Shown: positions 12,201-24,416, counted from the stretch's first letter. The stretch: 64,000 nucleotides of DNA from Adiantum capillus-veneris (GCA_014529385.2 CM043970.1:40975279-41039278), one strand, 5' to 3'. The notes: generated by a model from the letters alone, not told the origin. Numbers and translations: made by a program.

Positions 12201-13090
12201 GTGAAATTCTGTAGAGCATTAAAGGCTTAGAGCCAGTCCAGTGTACCTTGTAGGGCCTCTTAGTTCGCAGAGTCTTGAGAATGACCCAAATCACCCTCGT
12301 CAGGCTGCCATCTTCCCTCTCCCCTCCCTCCAGCTAGCTCTCTCTCAGAAGTGGCAAACAGAATAAGGAAGTTTGGGCAGAACTTACGAAAAACCATTCC
12401 TCTACAGCTTCTTCAATCCAAGTCCAAAATCACACACCAGTACGTCCTTCTTTCTCATGATTGAATTCAAGTAGGGTTTCATTCACAAGTGCCCGTTCAT
12501 AGTAGCAATATAAACAGGCTAGTCCCAGGTCCACTATATGTTTTGAGTTACCGGAATTTGCGATTATCTTATGGCATTAGTGATGGATAACCAAATGAAG
12601 AAATGCTCCACAACACATCCACGTATGACTGAAGAAAAACTGCATTGTCATGTCACTAGATTGTAAGGACATCCCTGTTCCCTGTGCAGTATTATATTGA
12701 TTGCCGATGGGACATTTAGTGGCGCATGGGCAGTTTTTAAGCTATTCATTTCAACAAGTATAATTGCTTTTTGTTGTCTTGTTGCATCACAGAAAACATT
12801 GCTACTTTGAGCTCCTTGCACACTGAGATTCAGTCCATGTACATTAAATTTCTGAAAACCAGGTTCTCAAGGTCACAAAAATTGTGGATGAACTGACCTC
12901 GTATGATGTAAAATGATAATGTGTACGTCAGGATTTGCACATATGCTCACAGTATGAATGTTGATAGAGAAATTGTAGAAGCATGATAGAGATTTGTAGC
13001 AATGAAAATATACATATTTCGGTTAATAATATTGAAGCTGAAATTCATCTTCAGGTGATGGAATGCATTGAACTGAGTAGAGTGTCATTG
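12201..13090. other. Unassigned, upstream of the G6PDH fragment
   Basis: No coding motif. It could hold the old 5' region of the G6PDH copy, but I see nothing that proves it. Confidence 0.3.
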
Positions 13091-13690
13091 TTTGCATAGG
13101 CTGAAGTTGCAGTTGTGCCTACCACCACCTTAGAGCTCTCACCACCAATAGCAAACAAATCACAAAAAGACACCGTGACGACTTTAGACAATGATGAACC
13201 AAGGAATGATATCGATGGTCGCTCACTATCCATCATCGTGGTAGGAGCTACGAGGGAACTAGCTCGGAGCAAGATCTTTCCTGCCCTGTTTGCCCTTTTC
13301 CACAAAGGCTGCCTTCCCAAGGTATCATGCGATCTTTGAAAGTTCTTGCCCTGCTTGGTACTTTGTTTGGGTCTGATTGTCACATTATGTTGCACTGCAG
13401 CTACAATCAACAAACATGTCACTATGTTCTTGTAATACCAACCATTGAATGCCCACATCCACACTATTGGTCTTGCCAATTGATTCAAAGTTCTTGTCTG
13501 CGCATGCTGCTTTGTGCTGTGTTTATTCTTTGTTTTCATCCTTACACCTGAAAGGATGTGCACAACCAAGTTCCAGATTTCCAATCGAGGCATTCTATCT
13601 TTGCAGAATCTGCACATATTAGGTTATTCTAGATCCGAGCTTTCCAGTGAATCTTTGAAGGATATGATTTTAGAACCGGCGACTACGTCC
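13090..13690 (+). pseudogene. Glucose-6-phosphate dehydrogenase gene fragment (N-terminal exons)
   Basis: The plus frame at 13115-13339 contains [14 protein letters not shown] followed by IFPALFALF and CLPK. This matches the Rossmann start of plant G6PDH, which makes NADPH in the oxidative pentose phosphate pathway. A GT donor follows CLPK near 13321. After a TTTGCAG acceptor near 13607 comes NLHILGYSRSELS..LKDMI, the next stretch of the enzyme. From memory of the family, the nucleotide-binding motif is GASGDLA; here it reads GATRELA, losing the second glycine. Nothing of the catalytic domain follows, and the frame stops near 13718. I therefore call a truncated, probably non-functional copy. 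It lies about 150 bp outside the MULE's left end and is not cargo. Confidence 0.75.
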
Positions 13691-13810
13691 AAGGTTCAAC
13701 AGTCGATGAAGAAGCACTAGACGGAGCTGCTCTTTGCGAGGTTGCGGAGGGCGAGGGAGCTGGTCTTTGTGAGGCTGTCGGCGTCAGTACGGCTGCAGGT
13801 TGCATGAGCA

Positions 13811-13812
<2 letters not shown>

Positions 13813-13856
<44 letters not shown>
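13813..13856. repeat. (CT)n microsatellite
   Basis: CT tract of about 44 bp just outside the MULE insertion site. The target site itself is CT-rich. Confidence 0.95.
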
Positions 13857-13858
<2 letters not shown>

Positions 13859-13862
13859 CCTC

Positions 13863-13873
13863 AGGCCCTCCCT
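13863..13873 (+). repeat. Target-site duplication, left (11 bp)
   Basis: AGGCCCTCCCT directly abuts the left terminal inverted repeat and recurs exactly at 24417-24427, directly outside the right one. MULE insertions typically duplicate 8-11 bp. Confidence 0.9.
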
Positions 13874-14029
13874 CAGGACTATATAACACATAGCATTTAA
13901 AGAGGGGGGGTAAGGGGATCAATGGCAGGGAACTGGAATGGGGCTTATCGAGGGGATCTGGACCGTGCATACCTGTAAAAACTAAACTTGGACAGCGGGG
14001 GGGGGGCTGGGCAGGCTGGCCAAATTCAA
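13874..14029 (+). repeat. MULE terminal inverted repeat, left
   Basis: Begins CAGGACTATATAACAC and ends CCAAATTCAA. The reverse complement of 24260-24416 matches it over its whole length with only a few substitutions (for example near 13983-13988) and small G-run length differences. The outer end carries a TATATAA-like string that could serve transcription of the flanking gene. Confidence 0.93.
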
Positions 14030-14197
14030 GCGGGATAAGGCTGAGGGAAGTGCCATGTCATCAGGGTGAAAATTTGAATTTGGGACGCTTTTCAGGGGGG
14101 TCGACAGGCGGGGAGGCCACGCTGTTGGGGTTTGGGCAGAGAGGCCACGCATTATCTCTGAGAGGCAGGAGGGTAGAGGGAAGAAGCCACAACAGGT

Positions 14198-17100
14198 ATG
14201 GAGAGCAGACAAATGCTGGACCTCAATGTACCTTGGGAGGCAAAACAAGTTATGCAGTCCATTGACTTAAACGTAACCTGGAAGGCAGAGGGAGATCGAG
14301 GGATGCCGGGCAGGATGGAGGCACGATTGGATGCTTTCAAGGATGGGGAGAAACAAAAGCAATATCGTATATTTGATTTGAATGAGGAGTTGGAGGAAGG
14401 CAAATCGTCATCAACAAGCTCAAGTAGTGCTTCCATGGAATCAGGATCCCATTCTAGTGGTGGTGACCAAGTAAAGGAGTTTACCGAATTCCCTTCAACC
14501 TTCCTTGTAGATTCAATCCATAGGAGGAAACCCATGACCCAATCTTTTGACCCAGAGTTGCATGCTTCTCACCATTTCTTTAGCTTTTCTCGGGAGAGCT
14601 ATGACCTTATGCTATTAGATCTTCAAGGGATTTGTAAGCCAACATTGGGTATGCTGCACAATGTCGGCATGCATGATGTAAAACGGTGGAACAAGATGAA
14701 GGACAATCTTGTGATCCGAGGATCCCCTCGGCATGGATCAGTTAGGATCTTCTTGAAGGGTCTCCCTCCCAGAGCCATTGCACCAAAGGAGGAGTGGACA
14801 ACCATTACAGAACAATATCATGTCGACCAGCAAGGGGCTCATTTGAGCATGTTGGAAACTATGAATCAGATGAAAACTGCATGGTGCACAGATATCAAAA
14901 GGCATGGCATACCTACTTCATTCATTAGAGATGCGGTCAGAAATTGTCAGCTATGTAAGAAGGATCCTATCCTCCAATCTGAATCACTTATGTTTCAGAA
15001 GGTTGGAGGGAAGGGCAATGCCGGTGAGAAAACTCCAAGTGAAAAAATTATTACAGATAGATTTCATGTGTGTGATGTGCTGGAGAGTATTATGATAAAC
15101 CATAAAGTCAGGCTTGTTAAGATAAGATGTAAGCATACCTACTTCATTCATTAGAGATGCGGTCAGAAATTGTCAGGTATGTAAGAAGGATCCTATCCTC
15201 CAATCTGAATCACTTATGTTTCAGAAGGTTGGAGGGAAGGGCAATGCCGGTGAGAAAACTCCAAGTGAAAAAATTATTACAGATAGATTTCATGTGTGTG
15301 ATGTGCTGGAGAGTATTATGATAAACCATAAAGTCAGGCTTGTTAAGATAAGATCAGCCAAGATAGGCGAAGGAAAGGTAGAGGACTACTATGTCTGTCA
15401 TCGTGGTGGTTCAAGAAGGCATCATGGAGAAAACAAGCGTAGAGAGAGGAAAACGAAGAAGTGCGGTTGTCCTTTCAAGGCACAGGTTCACTTCAGTGAG
15501 GGAGTTCATGAGGTCACGATTTTGCTTCGTGCTATGCATGAGGGCCATGTTCATGGCTCTCGGGCTGACTTATATCATCTACCTGTTCATCCAAGTGTGC
15601 TTCAATGTTGCATGGAGGATTATTTTGATGTTGGAACATGTCGCCATTTTGCCAAAATGTCAGTTTCAAAAGAAAACTTCCACAAGCAACGAGCATCCTT
15701 GTTAGATCGCACAACTTTTCGATTCTTCATGATCTCAAAGGAGGTCCAACAGTTGGCATATAGCCTACGGCATGAAGGTAGCAAGATAATTTTCTTTTCC
15801 TGTCACCCCTTTAATTATTTAACCATTTTGTTTTCTCTAGGTCGTGCATCTGGGAATGATTGGTCTGCAATGTACATGGAGGCTCTAAAGTTACAAGCCG
15901 CAGGGAAGGTACTTTGGAGTGCTCTATCTTCATTTTTATGTTTTCCTTTTTCTTATGTCCTTATTTAGTTGCTTATTGCTTTTGAAAGTCGCATATGTGC
16001 AACCATACAACCCAAATGCTTTGCAAGACGTCAACAAGCCGTTTGTCGTCATCATTCAAGATGATTGGATGCTTCAGATGTGTATTCGATTCTCACAACA
16101 TAATGCATGGGCCGTGGACAGCACATTCAAGACAAACGTTTATGGGTTGCCATTGTATGCAGCTGTTTTGCCAAATCAAAATGGTACAGGGATTCCTTTG
16201 TGGTTGATGATGTGCACAAGTGACCCTGGGACATGTCAGGAGAGCGTTGCCCTTGAATTGACCATCCGGATGATATTCTCAAGAATGGGCAGCATAAGAC
16301 CGAATGCAATTGTGATAGACAAATGTCCCCAAGAATTGAATGCCATCTTGAGTGCCGTCAAAGATGATCCTGCTTGTTGGGCTGAACACAGTGAAGGACA
16401 ACGAGTCCAAGTAGCATGTCATGTCTTGGTTTGTTGGTTTCATGTCAAAAAGGCTTGGGTGGAGAACCTTTTGCCGCAAGTGCCAAGACACATGCAAGAC
16501 CATGTTTATTCTTCAATGTGTAACTTGATGCACTCCAGCTCTGAGGACGACTTTGAAGCTCGCTTTCAGCGCCTCTTGCTGGACTACTCCAATCATGAAA
16601 ATATTCAGCGTTATGTCTCCAATGGATGGTGCTCGAGGTCATGCGTATGGCGTGAACGGTGGCCGAATTTTGGACGTCTTTTTCCCCATGGCAATGTGGA
16701 CACAACGAATTTGGTGGAAAGACTATGGCAATATGTCAAGTATACTCTCTTGGATGCGAGGATAAATAGGCCAGCCTTGGATCTACTACATGCACTTGTT
16801 GGCAATGCAAGGAGTGGAAGCTGGATGGGAGGAACTCTCTTGGAGTTCTTCAAGCAAAAGCAAGAGCTAGGTGAGCTATTGTCCCACTCCTTGGACTTTC
16901 TCTTCGATCTACCTCTTAGTAAAGTTCATGGCATGTTCATTGACAGCGGATTGTGGACGATTTGCTGTGTATGGTTCAAGCAAGAGTGCAACAAAGGCAC
17001 TAGCTGCTGGGGAGAAGCTATGTCAACGATACAAGACTAATCCTGAAACTCTTCAGGTGGTGAACGAATCTACATTACTCTTCAAGATTCAAAGCATGAC

Positions 17101-18055
17101 ATCAGACTCTTGGTACCATGTGAGCATGCAATCCTCGTACTGTGATTGCCCAGACTGGTCCTCCCAATGCAAGCATCTATATGGGCTTCGGTTATTACTT
17201 CAAAGCTATTTTCCAATGCTTCATGCAATTTTACCTATTGTGGATAGCGTGCATGCAATGGCTGACCTTGCAACCAACGATGGAATGCAACAATGTGCCC
17301 AAGTCTTTGAAACAGGGAGTGGATGTGATGACAAAGCACTGGATACTGATATGAATGGCATTGGACCATACTTGCAACAGGTTGACATGGAGATAGTCAA
17401 TTGTATCGACAAATCTAGGGAGTTCTTGCGACAATTGGCTGATGTATTACCACAGTGGACATTGCAGCAAAAGGAGGTTGCTCTAAAGAAATTAAAGATC
17501 TCTATGGAGAACTTGGGGAATCTCCATGAGCCGGAGGAGATCAGCTTGCCAAGAAAGGGTAGCATCAAACAAATCCAGGCAAATGTCACAAAAACACGGC
17601 TTGGACATGGCAGGCTATCGTGTATCATTGATGGCATAGGTGAGGCAGTTGAAGGTTGTCCAGAACCAGAAAAAAAAACCAGAAACACAGGTTCCTTGAA
17701 ACGTAAGCACCAGCGAGGGCGAAATCGAGTGCGTTTTGAGAAATGGCGACGTGTTAATTGCCGGCATTGTTGTAGCAAAACCCTTCTTGTTGATGGCTCA
17801 AATATAGTATGTTGCCATACATGCCATGCTTTGCTCCCTCTATCTCAGAAGCACATGTCTGCAAATTCAACTTCCCAGATCATGAACCACCTTGTACAGT
17901 TATGGGATGGTGAGAACCCGGCCAATGGTTCTATCATAGCATGTGACCACGAGGTATCTCATATTGATTGTGAACGACATCTCACTGTGAAGCTTGATGA
18001 TGGACGGATATATGAGAAGATCTATGCCTCACGGACACAAATTACTTTTATATGA
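14198..18055 (+). CDS. MULE transposase (MudrA-like), spliced
   Basis: Proposed exons 14198-15128, 15358-15777, 15841-15918, 15989-16870 and 16947-18055 give 1,139 aa in one frame. In order: three DLN motifs (residues 8-10, 23-25, 60-62); a GCM1/WRKY-like zinc finger (C324, C346, C348, H371, H374, H376); the RNase H-fold core with D520 (AVDSTF), D587 (VIDKC), the MULE CxxH (C625, H628) and E720 (LVERLW); and a SWIM zinc finger (C836-x-C838, C845-x-H847). A Cys-rich tail (CRHC, CCHTC) follows. The transposase would bind the terminal repeats, excise the element and reinsert it. Introns 2 (63 bp) and 4 (76 bp) have ordinary GT..AG ends. Intron 1 is the tandem duplication described separately. 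Intron 3 (GTGCTC..AAAG) is the weakest. If it is wrong, the gene is frameshifted there. Confidence 0.85.
14907..15354 (+). repeat. 226-bp tandem duplication within the transposase coding region
   Basis: 14907-15128 is repeated at 15133-15354 with a single noticed difference (C at 14951 against G at 15177). The period of 226 bp would shift the frame and hits a stop at 15152. However, GT at 15129 and AG at 15356-15357 define a 229-bp GT-AG interval whose removal restores the original frame with one codon fewer. The second copy alone has a strong donor-like CAG/GTATGTAAG at 15177. Confidence 0.93.
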
Positions 18056-18639
18056 CTTGCGTGCGGTTTAGGGTCATCCTCATATGTCATGCCTCATTGG
18101 AACTTTGCAAGCTATGTATGTTTTGTGAACATGACTTGGACAATTGCAATATATTTGTTTTTGGAACAATTAGATTGATATGATGTGGTCTCCAAGAAGC
18201 TAGACTAGTTTGTAGATATCCTAAAGTTCATTTGGGTTGTCTTAATCTGGTTGTTTGTTCTTTATCACTTGTAAGTGGTCGCAACAATGAAGTGTTGTCT
18301 CTTTGATATCACCAGCAAAATGAAACCATAATGCATCAACACAAGCCTTTTGCCAGGTGGTTGACAACAAGCTCATGGGCCGAGTTTTCTCTGGCTTTTC
18401 CCAGGTCTTACATCTCTATATAGGGCTATAGGTTGAGCCCAAAAGGGTCATGCTTCAACTGATCTTGATGGCGATTTTGCTAGGTTTAGGATGCGTGCAC
18501 ATCAGCCATGTACATATGCTTTTACCAATTCTGGGATTCTGATTTTTGCTCTCACTCTTGCTAGGTCTTGCATCTTCCAGATCAGCCTTAGAAGAAGATC
18601 CTTATAGTTTCCATTCATACACAATGGGACCTTGCCATA
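18056..18639. other. Transposase 3' flank
   Basis: Non-coding. Presumably it holds the 3' UTR and polyadenylation region of the transposase transcript. I could not single out a signal. Confidence 0.4.
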
Positions 18640-20769
18640 ATCTCGGACATGACCATAAACTGATTGCCAAAAGCTCACACACCCAGCATGACTTCACCAT
18701 AAACACACACACATTCAACATGACACTAAAAACAAACCTCGCCGTAATGCCCTAAATGTAGGGTCGGCACAAACACCACCAATCGGACCTCGCCATAATC
18801 TCGGACATGACCATAAATTGATTGGCAAAAAGCTCACACACACCCAGCATGACACTAAAAACAAACCTCGCCATAATGCCATAAATGTAGGGTCGGCACA
18901 AACACCATTCGAACCTCGCCATACTCTGGGACATGACACACACAAAAACAAATCTCGCCATAATGCCATAAATGTAGAGTCAGCACAAACCATAACATCA
19001 AATTGATCGAGCCGGTTTAGGGTTACATGATCAGTTATAGGAGACTCGAAATGGACTGCAACGGCACAAACACCAATCGGACCTCGCCGTAATGCCATAA
19101 ACCTAGAGTCGCTCGGCACAAACACCAATCGAACCTCGCCATAATGCCATAAACCTAGAGTCACCATAACATCAAATTGATCGAGCTATTTGTATTACAT
19201 GATCACTAATATACACATAAACATTGGCTTATCAGAGCGTACATATAATAACTAAACCCGGACGAAGCCTAAACCTGCATACAGAAATAAACATGGCCGT
19301 TGAACATACATCCGATCACTAAACCCAGACGAAACCATAAACCTGCATACAGAAATAAACATGGCCCAACAACCACATCCGATCACTAAACCCGGACGAA
19401 GCCATAAACTTGCATACAGAAATAAACATGGCCCAACAACCATACACCATCGAAACTCGCCATAATGCCATAAACCTAGAGTCAGCACAAACCATAACAT
19501 CAAATTGATCGAGCCATTTGTGTTACATGACAGTTATAGGAGACTCGAAATGGACTGCAACCTTATTAAACAAAAGACTAAACCTTGATTGTAGGAACTT
19601 GCCATAAGTCATATATACATGAGTACCAGATAAAAAGGATAAATTGTGGTCAGAATGCATCAGTATAACAAAAGGTTGTTGGACCACTAATATACACATA
19701 AACATTGGCTTATCAAAGAGTACATATAATAACTAAACCCGGACGAAGCCATAAACCTGCATATAGAAATAAACATGGCCGTTGACCATACATCCGATCA
19801 CTAAACCCGGACGAAGCCATAAACCTGCATACAGAAATAAAAATGGCCCAACAACCATACATCCGATCACTAAACCCGGACGAAGCCATAACCCTGCATA
19901 CAAAAATAAACATGGCCGTTGATCACATCCGATCACTAAACCCGGACCTCGCCATAAACCTGCATACAGAAAGAAACTGAGCCCATAACTGAGCACCTAA
20001 AACATACATGGCTCTCAGACATAGCCATAAACCAACCCAAAACCGAGCACCTATTATAGATCCAGATATAAACGTGAAACATTGCACCAAAAGCTCGTCA
20101 CAAAGGACAATGCACCACAAACTGGGAACACATTACAAAACCTCGCCATAAACAAAAGAGTCGCCATACGGCATACATAATCGGGGAGTCGCCTTAGACA
20201 GAATCGGACCTTGCCATAAATTTTACTCAACAGGAAATAAAAATCAAACATCACCATAAATAATAATTTAGCTGGACTAGATGCATGTCGAGAAATGGAT
20301 GAGGAATTGGGATTCGATCGAGCTCAAGCATAAAACTCTGATACAGCCCGCTTACACCATAAACACTGGCCACACCTAAACCCAGATGTGGAAATAAACC
20401 TGCAAACATAAACAAACATGGCCACTAGCCCCACATGGAACTAAACCCGGACGTAGCCAAAAACCTGCAAACATAAATAAACCCAACCGTAACAAACCTG
20501 CTTGTATACATAAACATGGCCACTTCCCACATACATCAAACATATTCTTGAACCTGCACATAGACAAAATATGGATCTCGGATGTGGCTAGCCGCCATAA
20601 ACAAGCCCACATAAACATAGTCAGTAGCCAATGATTTGCTTTCTTTGAACGAATATTGCAGCATAAAACTCGCCATACATACTTTATCGACACAAACCCT
20701 AGACATTACATGTAGGCTGATACAAAACCATTGTGCATAGACTGACACAAAACCTCGCCCTAAACCCGA
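18640..20769 (+). repeat. Internal spacer of short dispersed and tandem repeats
   Basis: Between the two convergent genes. The first part (18640-19170) repeats a unit with CTCGCCATAATGCCATAAA and GTCGGCACAAACACC. The second (19250-20000) repeats a roughly 60-bp unit with CTAAACCCGGACGAAGCC, ATAAACCTGCATACAG and AAATAAACATGGCC. The block near 19190-19290 recurs at 19685-19770, and the piece near 19000-19060 recurs near 19500-19560, so there is a higher-order period of about 0.48-0.50 kb. Minus-strand frames here encode only repetitive Phe/Leu/Tyr-rich peptides and are not believed. Confidence 0.85.
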
Positions 20770-23687
20770 TCATACATAAAGTGTCATGGGTTGTTTTACA
20801 AAACGGCCATAGACCTGGCTCCCTCTAGCGCAAAATGCAACACATATGGTGACCGGCCATAATCTCATTCCCCCCCCCATTATATCTAAGCACCAACTAT
20901 GGAGGCTTTGCCTCAATGCCAACACATCATCGTGTATGAACCATGTCTTCTTCACCTGCACAACATCGACAAACACAAGAGGATTGAAGGAAATTAGAAA
21001 GGAGATTAATATCCAGATGCATATGGTAGAAAGATAGCACTCGACACACACTCTACGCATACCCAGGTTTTGCTCTTCTCCTGCAAGCAAGACTGAATTA
21101 TGTAGCGAATGGCAGCCATGACATAAAACCCACAGTCAATCGCATTTGGTTGAATTGGTCCCTGCAGCATCAAACCATTAACATGACTAACATGCCCTAA
21201 ATTTTCCAAGCATAAGAGAGCAAAAGGAGACATACTTTCAACACTTTTAACTCAAATTTGGTGGCAGGTTCAAGCAATGCATGTTGGACATCATGAGCTT
21301 TTACTCCTTGGGCCATCGCCTCCATAGCACTGCATATTCATAACAAGCAAGATAAAAAACCATTGATAGCCATATCAACTTGTTTCATATACCGACCTCC
21401 CCAAGCTATGATGAACAAAGTCAACCCATGTACCTGTGCAAAACAGGTACAATATCCATCATGGTCGTCCACCCAAGTGGGTCATAGTAGAGAATGTGGT
21501 TCTTTCTCCTACGTAGCCCAACAATCTTTGCATGTGTGGCAAGATACATAACACAACATGTCCAATGCTCCCTGTTGCAAAGAGAGAAAACATCAGCATG
21601 TCAATGAGAAGCCACAATGTAGCATACCTAGCAGCCCTTTGTCCTCTCCTTACAAACCACCTGTAAATGATTGGAAAAAATGTAAGCACGCATTCACCAA
21701 AGTCCCTCTCCCCGAAGAAGTTATGTAAGACCCGCATGGAATCTTGCTTGCCCAAAGTTGCATCCACAACAGAATACCACATAGAGTCCACAAGCATCAC
21801 TTGCATGAGGACATATGAGCCTAGTGTGTACTCCATCCACCTGTAAAAGTGAGTATGTTAAGCACATGTTTGCTCACCATAATGCATACCACTCAATAAC
21901 AAAAACATGGCAGTGATTACATTGCAAATAGATTCATCGTGCGCTTGGATGCTTTATTTGATAAGATGAAGCATAGAGCCTGATCATCAATGTCCACTCG
22001 TAGGCCAAAGCGAAGAGAGTTGAGCGACATAGGCACATGTGAAGAGAATCTACATCCAACATGCCACAATCATGAACATAGTGAGTATCAAACAATTAGA
22101 AAACTGTGAACATAGGGATGGTTGACAAAAGCCACCTGTACAAGGCCCGATTACTACGTGTCGCAGTGGCAGGGCTGATTTCATGGCCTATTTTTTCAAC
22201 TGTCAGCTGGTTATTACCGACATAAAATAGGAGAGCCGACAAAGATGCATTATCAGGAGAGCCTATTTCAATAGCTTTCTCTTGTGTCTTCCCTCTTTGA
22301 ATCGGAAGCTTTTTCTTTGTTGGAGTTGCAAGCAATGTAGGCTAGAAATGAATGCACATTTATTAGAACACATCAGCATGCTGGATTTTTTTTCACCGCT
22401 CTCAACACCTAAACAAAATTACTTATGCACAAAAAAGCAAAAGTTACAAATCCTAGACACATACATCCTCATCGAGCTTAAGATTGCTTAATGTCTCTGC
22501 AAGTCCTGGGCCCTCTTCTCTCTTGTCTTCATAATTCTCATTGTCGTCCTCTCCTTCGGGAGCATACTGGAAAGGGTCCTCATTGTCAGTGTCCTCCAAG
22601 GCTGCCTCAAGCCAAGGAGGAATATCATGCATCCTCTTCTGTGAATGTCCATAGCATGGTAGTTAGAGAATTAGTAGAAATGAATGAACTAATCAAACAT
22701 GGTGTGCAAACATACTATGAAAATTGATGACAAAAGAAAATCAAATTAGACAAATCGGAAACTTACATGTGTGTTGTAACCTTCATCAATGCACTTTTGA
22801 ATTTTTGCCAGCCGGAGAGCCTTGACTGCCATGTAGTCTCGCATCTTCCCATCCACAAATTCCTCAATAAAAGCGGCCTCTGACATGTGCTTGTACTGAT
22901 TTCCGAGGTCCTTCCATACTTGGTGAGCCCGTATGCGCGTGATGTGCTGATACCTTTTACAATTTTGCCTAAACTTCCTATCCTTGTCGCCAAATCTCTT
23001 TAAAGCTGCTTTATGCCAAGCTCTCACTTCCGGATTAGGCATGAGGTTTGCTCTTCTCTCAGTTTCTTTGTGGAGGGGGTGACCTCCATGGCGCTTTTCA
23101 ATCTCTACAGTGATTCCATGGAAAGTCTTGAGGTGAGACATCATCCGTAGTCTTTTGAAGATGAAGGCCGATCGCTTTGGGCAATCAGCACTTGCGCGGC
23201 ATTGGCGTGCTAGCCGTCCATCAGGGAGCTCAATCTCTAAATAGACTTTTGGTTCTTGGATGCTGACTGCCTCTTCTTGCTTTGGAAGATCCTCAAATAC
23301 CTCCTGTGCTTCTCCCTTTGCTACATCCTCTATCTCAACTCCACATTCCCTTGAGCCCACCAACTTCTTTCGCGGACGGATGTTTAGGCTCGAGGGTGTG
23401 CCCATCTCATGCAAGGTGTGCTTCCGTGGACTTCTCCTTGGTTGAGAAGTAGCCCCTTCTACATGAGGAGATGTGGGAGGACTAGTGAAGCTCTCCTCAT
23501 GACAGAAGGGTCCCTCTTCTTGCTCTTTAGCTATGTCCACCTTCTTGGACTTCTCCGTAGGCTGGACCTCCTCCCCATTCTTTGCCTTTGGTGACATCGG
23601 CCTATCCTCTTGTGAAGCGAGAGCAACCACCCCTTTGCCATGTTCTCTTCCCCTTTCTAGCAGGTGAACGAGCCATCCCCTAGCCAC
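20770..23687 (-). CDS. Ulp1/SENP-like C48 cysteine protease, spliced, nine exons
   Basis: Proposed minus-strand exons: 23687-22767, 22638-22465, 22341-22136, 22049-21921, 21840-21661, 21571-21434, 21329-21236, 21161-21063 and 20955-20770. All join in frame at GT..AG sites and give 708 aa. The N-terminal third is charged, with a C2H2-like motif (C163, C169, H185, H190). The C-terminal part shows the C48 catalytic set: H539 (EHWTCC), D567 (LYYDPLG), Q618 and C624 (QPNAIDCGFY). Ulp1/SENP enzymes remove SUMO or related modifiers from proteins. Substrate and role here are unknown; in a MULE it may act on host factors or the transposase. The catalytic residues come from four small exons that are out of frame in the unspliced DNA, so unspliced reading misses the domain. 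The ATG was chosen as the first in the long first exon. Confidence 0.87.
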
Positions 23688-23738
23688 AACCTCAAGCCAA
23701 ATTAGCTCATGAAAAGCATGACAATAATTCCCTCTATT

Positions 23739-23855
<117 letters not shown>

Positions 23856-24259
23856 CAGCCACACAACGCACTCCCTTTCTTCACATGGCCAAGCTCATGC
23901 ATAACCCCATGGTCGAGCCTTGAGATGCTTGCAGAAAGCATGCATGGAACCCACGCATCCAACCCTTCAGCGAGAAAAAAAATTGTGCTCACCTTCAATG
24001 CTCTACCCACACAGAACGCATGCATCCCAACCTTCACAGCCAACGAGAAAAGGAGATGCCCTCACCCCACTTGCTGCTCCTCCGCTTGCCCCTCAAACGA
24101 TGCTGAGCTAGAGCGATGACCGGATAGCGATGACGGGATTATCCACCAGTAGCGCAAAATCCTGTAAGGACCCTCCCCCCGCCAAACCCCCGTATCCCCC
24201 CACTCGCGGGCTCACCATGCAACCAATCAGCAGTCGCCACGCGTCCCATGGCCCATGTT

Positions 24260-24416
24260 TTGAATTTGGCCAGCCTGCCCAGCCCCCCCCCCCGCTGTCC
24301 AGGTTCAGTTTTTACAGGTATGCACGGTCCAGATCCCCTCGATAAGCCCCATTCCAGTTCCCTGCCATTGATCCCCTTACCCCCCCTCTTTAAATGCTAT
24401 GTGTTATATAGTCCTG
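24260..24416 (-). repeat. MULE terminal inverted repeat, right
   Basis: Reverse complement of the left repeat (13874-14029), ending TATATAGTCCTG at the outer boundary. The small size difference is in the G/C homopolymers. Confidence 0.93.

Noticed and set aside
13051-13617. 188-codon minus-strand frame
   Set aside because: It is antisense to the G6PDH exons, which have clear protein similarity on the plus strand.
16919-16946. 28-bp intron in the transposase
   Set aside because: It would restore the frame, but is too short for a plant intron. The 76-bp interval 16871-16946 with a better donor gives the same result.
17221-17778. 185-codon minus-strand frame
   Set aside because: Antisense shadow of the transposase C-terminus.
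18640-20000. CRISPR-like array
   Set aside because: Units are degenerate, lack unique spacers of constant length, and the DNA is clearly plant nuclear.
18715-20257. Minus-strand frames rich in Phe, Tyr and Leu (resembling membrane proteins)
   Set aside because: They are read-through of the short repeats in the MULE spacer. Units repeat at DNA level and several shift frame.
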